From contig JANQKH010000615.1 in NCBI GenBank assembly GCA_028281215.1, forward strand, positions 1 to 10,680: a stretch of DNA of 10,680 nt, written 5' to 3'. The position numbers and the translations under genes are program-made. The DNA comes from Phycisphaeraceae bacterium (GTDB lineage Bacteria; Planctomycetota; Phycisphaerae; Phycisphaerales; Phycisphaeraceae). The notes beneath the pieces are model-generated. The model had not been told where the DNA came from, did no database searches, and saw nothing but the letters and a program-made list of their open reading frames with translations. Positions within the stretch are counted from its first letter, which is position 1, and every line of letters starts with the position of its first letter. This document shows positions 1 through 9,600 of the stretch, piece after piece.

Positions 1-1
1 C

Positions 2-699
2 AGCGAGCACTGTTAGACCACCGGCATAACTGTGCGTCGACTTTGCGGTGAAGTCGGAGATATTGCCATCGTCAGCCGCTGGATTCTGAACATCCGGCAC
101 CCAGACGTTGACCGAAATCTCACCAAGGGTTTCGACCTTGCCGGTCAGTTTACCGAAGACTGCAACGTTAGTTGGCAACCCTACGCCGTTGGCATCCGGG
201 GGTGGAGCTGTTGTGGCGCTGAAGTCAAGATCAATGTTCGTATCGCCTATCGCCAGAATGTCGCCCGTTCCTTCGGAGCCTTTCACTTTAAGGGTCATAT
301 CCTCAAGTGCAGTTGCTGTAACCGCACCACCTTCGGCGATTTTCAGATCGACATCCATCGTCTTACCAGCGAACAACCCGCCTTCTGCTCGGTCCTCGTC
401 CTTGAGATGTGCGCCTTGCGCATCAATTGAAGCTGTAATGTCTTCCAAGGCAAAGAGAGTGACCGAAGCGCCAGCAATGATGTCTCGGTCCGTCAGATCT
501 TTCTCACCCACGATGTTCTTGGCATCCACAGTGATATGACGTTCCGCATTGAGTTTGCCTTCAAACTTGCCGCCGGTTTCCAATTCGATGTTACCGAACA
601 ACGAAGTCAGATCGGTAAGCACATCCTGATGAGCGGAGACAAACACATCGCCATGGCTCAGGATGAACGCATCCTCGGTGATCTTGCCCAGGGTTACAA
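2..699 (-). other. Distal part of the solenoid, running off the window
   Basis: The last 232 codons continue the beta-rich repeat character without the Trp-Gly motif. A pair of related segments, FALEDITASIDA and TALEDMTLKVKG, lies 47 residues apart. Other strand-turn units include LNAERHITVDAKNIVG, IIAGASVTLF and FGKLTGKVETLGEISVNVWV. Two loops stand out: an acidic one (DAQGAHLKDEDRAEGG) and a Pro-rich one (SATTAPPPDANGVG). The frame is still open at position 2, so the protein goes on beyond the window. No C-terminal sorting signal, RTX block or autotransporter barrel is visible here. Confidence 0.55.
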
Positions 700-3600
700 C
701 GTTGACTCCGCCCTCTTGGGTTTCGCCTCCCGGTTCGACTTCTTCAAAATCCTTTTCGATACCGGCATTTAACGTACCAGTCACATCGCCCCAAGTGGTC
801 AGAATAATCGTCCCGATGTCTGTTTCTATATTCGTGGTGAAATCTTCGATGGTGGTTACTTTGACGTATCCACCAGAATCAATGTCAGAGAGCAGCGATC
901 CCCAATTGACGATTTCGACAAAGTCATCTGCTTCGATCACCGCATCGCCTTCGAGATCAATGTTTCCGTATACATCAAGCCCAACGGCGCCTTCAGTAGA
1001 TTTGACTGTGCCGGTGAAGTCACCCCACGTCGTGAGCGTCACGCCGCGTTCCCCATCGAGATCAGCAGAAACATCACCGGTCGCATTGACGATGACCACG
1101 AGAGCTTCCACCGAACCATCTACCGTTCCGACGGCATCGACGCGTGCAATTTCATCGGCTTTCACTTCGGCATTGAAATTGCCCGATGCGTTCGCAACCA
1201 CCTGCTCAGACATCAATTTTCCGACCACATCAGGATCGTCAGAACCAATATTGGCTGCCTCAACCACCAACTGCGTCCCCGCAGATAGAGTAACGGCACC
1301 CCCATTCCCATCGTCCAGTTTGACGTCACCAAGCACACTAATCACCGCCACATCCTCGACATCGAGTCCGCCGGTCAGATCACCGGTGACGTAGATGTAG
1401 GCGTTCTTCAGGCCTTCAGTTGCACCCTCCAGAAGATGCAAATCACCGTGCACAAACTGGAACATGTCACCTTCATCCAAGGCGACATTTTCGAGTGAGC
1501 TACTGAACGACGTCACGAGCAAACTGAGACCGCCACCGAGGGCTGAAATGGCTATTTCTTCACCGGCCGATAGTCTGCCGTGATCTTGGTATTCAACGTT
1601 GTCAGCTTTGATGTTGCCCCAGCCGTCGATTTCGAGATCACCAGCAGACTTGACTTCATTAGCATTGAATTCGCCGGCCACCCAGGTGAATTGTCCGTTC
1701 GTCGAAACAAACTTGGTCTTTCCTTCACCACCAATATCGCCCCACACGTCTGTCCTGATGGAACCTATGACATTCAAGTCACCATCGAGGTTGCCACCTA
1801 CTTGCAGGCGTACATCACCGCGCGATTCGAGGTTGGCGTTGTAGTCGCCCCAAGTCACGATGTTGACATCGCCCTTGGGCAGTTTGAGTTCTTCAGGATT
1901 GAAATCACCAAGCACCCAGATGTCGTCAACGACGCCTTCGCCGGTGTCGATCTTTCCTTTAACATCGCCTTCAGCGGCGATGGATTCGATGGTGGTTTTG
2001 GCGGTGAGATGGCCTGTGATATGGCCGGCGCTGTTGACGGGATCAGCACCACCCATGATCAGGCGCTCAATCAACTTGTAGGATTCGAGCACGGTGGCAT
2101 TAAAATCTTCGTCGTTCCATGCTTGCGGATCGAATACATTGGGCGCGTCTTCCATCGGGCCACGCCCTGCTTCCGGCGCTGCTTCTGTGTTGACATACTG
2201 ATCGGTGTGGGTGGTAACGTGGCCGATCTTGCCTTCCGTGGCTGTGATGTTTCCAGTAATTCCACCACCGACATGTTTGCCAGCGGTCACACTGGCGATA
2301 TCCGTTTCAGCCGTCACATGGGAATAGATCGCGCCGCCCGCTTCAATATTGCCAACGCTGGCTGCGTGGGATGTAACTTCGTACGACCCACTGGTTTTGC
2401 CCAAGTCGCCTGTCTCGGCAGTCACATTGCCGACCAGATTCCGTGCCTTGATATCGGCGAAGATGCTTTTGCCGGCTATGACCGAACCGACATTACCATC
2501 TTGGGATCCGGCGCCTTCCGCTTCGGCGAGAATATCAAGAAGGATGGATCCGTTGGCGGCTTCGATGGTACCGACACTTGCGCCGCTGTAACCCACGTTA
2601 CCCGTCTTGGCCTTGATGGCGTTTTCCAGTTCAATCGAGCTGTCTTCGTCGAGTTTCTTTGGGTCGGAACCACTCGGCGCAGACAGATCACCGCCATTGC
2701 CCAAACCCGCACGAACGTTACCAACGGTCTTGTGAGCATAAATGGCGGCTTCAATACCGCCGCTGGCGAGGATGCCATCGGTGTTGCCCGTGAAACCGGT
2801 GGTACTGTAGATCGAAGAATCCTTGATCAGGCCGGCCTCATCACCCGATCGGCCGCGCGGCGCCTTAACGATCACCTTGCCGATATCGTTTTGCGCGCGA
2901 ATGATGACGCCATCGATCATTCCCGACAATCGATTGTGAGCGATGCTGGCGCCACTTGGGTCGGCGCCTGGATTACCGACATCGGTTGGCCCAACGAGCA
3001 CAGCGATAATCTGATCGTCCTTGGATATCACATTGCCCGAGAGTGTTCGCCCAACGCGTACTTCTTCGATACCGCCTTCGACCTCAATTTTGGATTTCCA
3101 GTCAAGCCCTGCAATCGCCGTATTCAACTTTTTGATTTCATCAATCTTGCCACTCATCGTCCGACCGACTTCGAGTGTCGTAACTTCAGGCTCTTTTTGG
3201 AACGGATTCGATTCAGAACTCTTGAACTCGGCACCGCTGGTCACATCACGACCGGCCTTAAAGTTAGTAACCGCATAGTCCACATCAGACGTACCGCGGA
3301 AGTCCCCGTGGATGGTGACTGCATTTACATTCTCTGCATCGATGATCCCACCGGCCTCGAAATTGCCGGCAAGTGACTGGACGGCCTGAATTCCGTTGTC
3401 ATGCTCAGCTTCAATATTGGCGTAAATGCCGTGATGCCCGGCAACGGTACCAATGGATACACTGGCATCGATCTCGACGATGGTATCTTCGCCCAAATAT
3501 CGCCCTGCAATGATCTGGCTAATGACCCCTGACACGTCAATTGCCGTACTCGTAATATCACGCCCTGCCACAAGACTGAGAGACTCAGCATCAATATTCC

Positions 3601-6600
3601 CCGTCACGTCCCACCCTGCGGTGATAATCGCATTTCCAACATTTTGCCCAGTGTTGAGATCATCGCCAATTTTCCCTGTCACCGATCGGGCCGCATTGAG
3701 CGTGAGCGTATTCTGAAATTCAATCTCTCCAGTCACTTCACCCGCATTGATTGTGATGCTACCTGCATCACTATCAAGCGTAGCACTCATGATTCCACCG
3801 CGGATCACTCCTTGGCCGTCTTTGATGCGGTACTCGGGGCCGGTCAGACTGATGTTCATGTTGCCGGACGTATTGATCGTTCCGTGCAGGTTGCCATGGT
3901 TTGTGATGTTGACAGCGCCCATGTTGGTACTGTCCAGCCAATGCAATTCAATGCTGTCATCGTCATACCCTGGTTCGGTGTATGCGGCGGTAATGGAAAT
4001 CGACTCGTTGAAGTCGATGTCACCGACGTTGGTGATGTTGACCCGATTCTGGAGAATCGTGATGTCAAATTCACCGCCGGCTCCGTCGTAGGTCACGAGA
4101 ATATCGTGATCTGTACTATATAGATGACCACTTTCATCTTCATTGACATGCAGCGTATTGCCGATCTCACAATCACCGCCATAGCCACCGTAGCCGCCAT
4201 AACCACCACCGTAGCCGCCGTATCCACCATAACCGCCGTACTCATCACAATCTTCATGATCATGAGTGTGCCCGGGCCCTGAATCATCGAAGTTGGGAAG
4301 GTCGATGGTTGCGGTCGCGGTGTCGCTGGCTGACCAGGTGTTGTCGTAAACTTTATAGGTGAAGGTGTCCTGCGACGCCGTGGCGAACGGCAGCGGCGTG
4401 TACTTGATCACGCCTTGCACATCCAGTTTGATCGTGCCGAACTGTGGGCCATCCACGATTTCAATGTAGTGCGGCGTGGACGCCTGCAAGGACCCATCCG
4501 GATTGACATCCCGGTCTTTCACGGCGGCGAGTTGTTTCAGATTGATGGCATTCTCGCCAAGTTGTGCCGTGTAGTTGAAGTCGGACGCCTCCGGACTGTC
4601 GTTGACACCGACGACGTGAACGGTCGCCGTGATTGAATCAGACCAATGGGTCACTTCGTCCGGCAAACCCTCATTGATGGTATATCCCGCCCTGTACTCA
4701 AAGGACATCATGCCCCACCGATTGTCATTCGGATCGAAGTTGATTATGCCGGTATTGCCAACGAGTGTCGCCGTTGCCTTTCCGTTAATTCCTGCTGTGT
4801 TGACGAACTCAATGGTGGCACCGGTATTGTCCAATCGGCGTCCGCCGTGACCGTCGTTAGCGAACACGTCGAGGGTATACGGGTCCGTCTGACTGTCCGC
4901 CTCGGACACATAGAAGACATCATCAGTGCCAGTAACGTCCGGGTATACCTCTATCGTGACCTCAGCGCCTTCGAGGCGAATCCCCGAAAGATCGGAGACG
5001 CTGTAGGTGAACTTGTCCGTGACGATACCACTGATATCATCGGGCACGTCGTAAAAGAACGTACCGAGTTGTGGGTCCGCCGTTACATGACCAAAGTGCG
5101 CCTGCCCTTCCACAACCAATGTGGACAGGTCAAGCGTCTCGAATTTGCCGGGTTCGTTTTCGAACAGTGTTGACAGATTGATCGATTCCGTCGCTCCAGT
5201 AACTCCGAAAAATCGGAAGACTCCGTCTTCAGCGGGCGATCGGTCACCAAGGATACGAATCTTGAGGGACGATGTTTTCACCAGCGTGCCGACGACCGCT
5301 TGGTAGGTGAAGGTGTCATACCCCACCGCACCTTCATTGGGGGTGTAGGTGAAGGCGCCGGTGTCGTAGTTGAGCGTCAACGTGCCGCGCGCGGTTTCGA
5401 GTTCCTGTTGCCCACCTCCATCCGGTGTCACCTTGTCGCCGTTGTCGTCCAACAGTTGGGCTTTCATGTTGGCCCGAGCCTCAACCGGCTCAATGATGTC
5501 ATTGGTCAATACATTGCCTGAAACACTGTTGCCCTGGTCAACGCTATGACGGTCCGCCACCACCTTCAACGCGTTGCTGGTGACAACGATGGTCGCGTCC
5601 GCTTCACTCTTGCCGATGCCGTCGGTGGCGACATAGGTGAACGAAAAGGCGCCGGTGAATTCGGGTTTGGCTTCGAACACCACCGTGCCGTCGGCTTGTA
5701 CATTGAAGTTGACATAAGGCAGCTCGTCAGCGGGGAGATTCGGCCCTTCGAATGACTCAACGGTCAGGTTCTGAGGACCGGGGTTGATGTCGTTGGTCAA
5801 CACATTGGCGTTGACGGCAATCTCTGTCCCTTCGACCAGAAATGCGTCGTTGATCGCGCGCAGTTCGCTGTTCACGATATGAATCGTAACTGTCGCAGCT
5901 TCCGACCATTCGATGCCGTCCTTGACTCGGTAGGTGAAGGAATCAGAGGTCGGATCATCATCACCGTCAAGATCCGGCGTGTACGAGAATGAACCATCGG
6001 CGCCAAAGTTGAATCCGGCAGCGTGCTGAGGATTCGTCAGCAGTTCGAATTCGAACTGTTCGTTTCGAGCAGGTGTATCAAAAGCATCGATATCAATATC
6101 ATTGGCGCCCACGTTTCCATTCACCTGTTCGCCGTATTTTGAGAGGTAAACTTCGCCGATTGCCAGAGGGGCATTGTTGTAGACGTCTACCTGGACCGTC
6201 CCGATATTGCTGATTTCGATCCCGTCGTCCAGGAGATACCGAAAAGAGAAAGTACCGATGAATGCATCAGCGGGATCAACAGTCACCTGGCTCCCGCTCA
6301 CTGAGGCACTGCCGGTTGCATCGGAGTATGACGTGACCTGTTGTCCGGAGTCGTCAATAAGCCACAGCGTGAGCGGATCTTCATCCAACTGGATGTCGTT
6401 ACCCATAAGGTCGACATTCAGGCTACCCTCGGTATGGTGCATCGTGAATTGGTCGGGACTCGCGACCGGCTTGCTGTTCCAGACTTCGATTTCCACATCA
6501 ACAGGGTCACCCACTTCAATGCCGTCCGACGGTTTGTAGACGAACATCACCGTTCCGATAAAGTCCTCGTCCGCGTCATAGGTGAAGGAACCATCGGCAT

Positions 6601-9600
6601 TCAACTGCAGATTTCCCTCAGAAGGCGGCGTGATGAGTTGTGTGGTTATGTCGTCGCCTTCGGGGTCGTAGTCCGTGTCCAACACATTTCCTGTTAACTG
6701 ACCATCCGCGTGATGAATTCGAAAGGCCTGCCCGAAACCCACCGGCGCGTTGTTAATCACGTCAATTTCGACTGTTGCCTGAACCGAACCGCCGCCATCG
6801 GAAACTTCATAGGTGAAAGAATCTGTGCCGGTGTAGTCTGCTGCGGGTGTGTAATTGAAAGAACCGTCCGCATTCAGCGCAACGGTCCCACCTGCCGCTG
6901 TTGCGCCGCCGCCCACGAGCGTGGCTGTGAGGGTATCGCCATCGTTGTCGTAATCATTGACCAACACACCGTGATTGACATCGATATTCAGTGTTTCATC
7001 GTGCTTGACAACATAACGGTCATCAACACCCACGGCGGGGTGACTTACGGGTGACACACGAATGGTGACCGTGGCGGGGTCAGAAAAAGTGATATCGTCA
7101 ACGGTGGTCACATAGAGGAATGAATCCGTGCCAACAAAGTTATTGTTGGGCACGTAGAGAAACGCGCCATCACTGGTCAACGTGACATGGCCTCCGGCAG
7201 TCACATCGGCGCCGTCAGGATCAATCACCACGTTATCGTTGGCGTCCAGCGTTGCCAGGCGCGCCAGCAGTGTCTGCCCCGCCACTTCACGGTCATTAGC
7301 CAGAACGCCGGATTCGGCACTGACGTTGAGATTCACATTGCGCGAAGCGGTGTATTGTTCGTCGTTGACAGCGAAATCAGCCGACACGTCAATCGTCACG
7401 GTTACAGCCGTTCCATCGACATGGCCGTCATTGGGCGTGAACGTGAACGAGTCCGACCCGACAAAACCAGTGTCGGGCGTGTATTGGAAAGACCCATCCG
7501 GCGCAAGTGTGACCGTACCGTTGTTGACCGTTGTAATCGTCGTTTCTGTTGCGACAGCAGTCACCAAAGATGGCTGTTCATCATCAACCGTGGCCAGCAC
7601 GCCGGTTACGGAGGGCACGTCAATCGTTTCATCCTGAAGCACTGCATATCGCAAATCGGAAACACTTGGCGCCACGTTGGTGAAACTGACTGTCACCTGA
7701 GCACTGACGGTCGCTGTGCCGTCACTGATATCAACGGTAAACGTATCGCTCGTCGAAGTATCAGCGGGAGGCGTGTAAGTGAAGCGTCCGTCGGTTTCCA
7801 ATTCCAAAGTGCCTGAAGGCGAACTCGCAACGCTTACTGTTAAAACATCACCATCTACATCGGTGACCTCGTCAAGAAGATTCGCATCAAGCCGACCATC
7901 AGGATGCACGTCGTACGCAAGCGTGGGCACGACCGGCGCATCATTGCCAGCAGTAACTGAGAGCGTGACCCGGCCGACGTCAAATGCACCCACGCCATCA
8001 GTCACGCGATAGAAGAATTGATCACTTCCATAAAAGTCTGCGTCAGGCGTATAGTCAAATGTACCGTCTGCATTAAGCGTCAACTGCCCTGCGATTGGCC
8101 CGGAGAGCAATGTGATCGCAAGCGAACCTGCATCAACCGTGTCGTCGTCAAGATCATTGGCCAACACACTTGTCGAAGCGTTGAGTGTTTGATCTTCGGC
8201 TACCGTATACAGATCATCCACAGCAAAAGGAGCCGTGTTGCGCACATCAATGATGATCATCGCTACCGCACTATTGACATGTCCATCCGTCACTTGGTAT
8301 TCGATGACATCCAAGCCAACAAAACCGGCATTCGGTGTGTAATCGAAGGAGCCATCGCCATTCACCGTGATGGCGCCCTCTGTCGCAGTAATGTTCCCGG
8401 AATCAACAACGGTGAGCGATTCCCCGTCAAGATCTATGTCGTTGGCAAGCAAACCGTTGAGCGCGTCCACATTCAGAATAGTGTCATGCGATATCTCATA
8501 AACGTCACTGACAGCCACGGGCCCCGAGTTCACCACAGCGATCGTCACTGCGGTTTCACCACTCGATTCAGTCCCGTCAAATGCTTCGTAAGTGAACTCA
8601 ACCAATCCGGTAAAGTTCGCCGGAGCGGTATAGGTAAAACTGCCGTCCGCTCCGAAAGCATCCAATGTGCCGATACTGACACCGGTCACCAATTGTGCGG
8701 TCAGGGTGGCGCCAGAATCTTCAGGCACGAGTCGATCGTTGATCAACAACCCTTCAGCCGCGGAAATCGACAGAACCTGCCCGGCCTGAACCTGGTAAAA
8801 GTCGCCGATGCTTCGCGGCGCTTCAGAATAGACGTCAATGAAGACCGAAACCACGTCGGTCGTTTCGATCCCATCCGTTGCAGCGTATGTGAAAACATCA
8901 ACGCCGGAGAATCCGGTGTCCGGGGTGTAAGTGAATGATCCGTCGGCCGCGAGTGTGACAGTGCCGTTATCGGCCTGGACGCTTGCGGGGTCGACGATCG
9001 AAAGCGGGTCTTCATCAGGATCGACATCATTGGCCAGGAGGCCGTCTGCAACCGCGACCGTGAGCGTTTCGCCGGCTCGAATTTCATATTCCTCACCAGT
9101 TGCGAACGGATCAAAATTGGTGACCACCAACGAAACGTCCGCCTGGTTGCTTACGGCTCCAAATTGGTCAGTGACAGTAATAACAAACACATCGTCACCG
9201 AGATAGCCTGCATCCGGGGTGTAATCAAAAGAACCATCCGGGTTAAGCTGAAGCACGCCATGATCCGGCCCGGATACAAGTTGGACGGTCATGGTGTCGC
9301 CATCAAAGTCATAGGCGTTGTTGATCAAGCCGTCTTCAACCGCGATGGAAGTGGTTCGGTCGTGAATAACCTCCAGGAACTCGTCCTGAAGTGTGGGTGT
9401 TTCGTTGACCACGTTGATGGTGATGTTGGCTGCCGAACTGACAAGGCTGCCATCGGTGAGTTGGTAGGTAAAGGTATCCGTGCCCACAAAATCAGGTGAC
9501 GTCGGCGTGTAAACGAATGTACCGTCAGCCGCGACCGTGATGGCGCCATGATTCGCCTGAATATTGGCCGGCTGATCAACGCTCAAGTCGTCGCCGTCCG

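Noticed and set aside
663..1394. Plus-strand frame of 243 codons, Ser/Thr/Pro-rich like a mucin-type linker
   Set aside because: The low-complexity Ser/Thr/Pro composition arises from reading the opposite strand of Gly/Asp/Val codons in an offset frame. The minus strand here carries WGD repeats.
1580..3376. Plus-strand open frame of 598 codons, the longest frame with its own ATG and stop in the window
   Set aside because: Its translation has no domain-like pattern and is rich in Phe, Arg and His. It is the codon-aligned reverse complement of clear solenoid repeats on the minus strand.
4172..4243. Possible CRISPR-like or intergenic tandem repeat
   Set aside because: Units are 9 nt, have no spacers and code in frame for Gly-Gly-Tyr, so it is a protein repeat.
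4172..4246. RTX calcium-binding nonapeptides suggested by the Gly-rich run ending GGD
   Set aside because: There is no GGxGxDxhx nine-residue unit, no repeated Asp and a regular Tyr every third residue, which is not RTX-like.
4093..4287. Minus-strand frame of 64 codons, Met/Val-rich, resembling a membrane peptide
   Set aside because: It is an offset-frame reading of the Gly-Tyr loop. The hydrophobic Met/Val pattern is produced by the GGY-coding microrepeat.
8018..8938. Plus-strand frame of 306 codons with several Cys and Arg
   Set aside because: It lies exactly opposite canonical cadherin-like repeats 7-9 and is in codon register with them. It shows no recognisable protein features.
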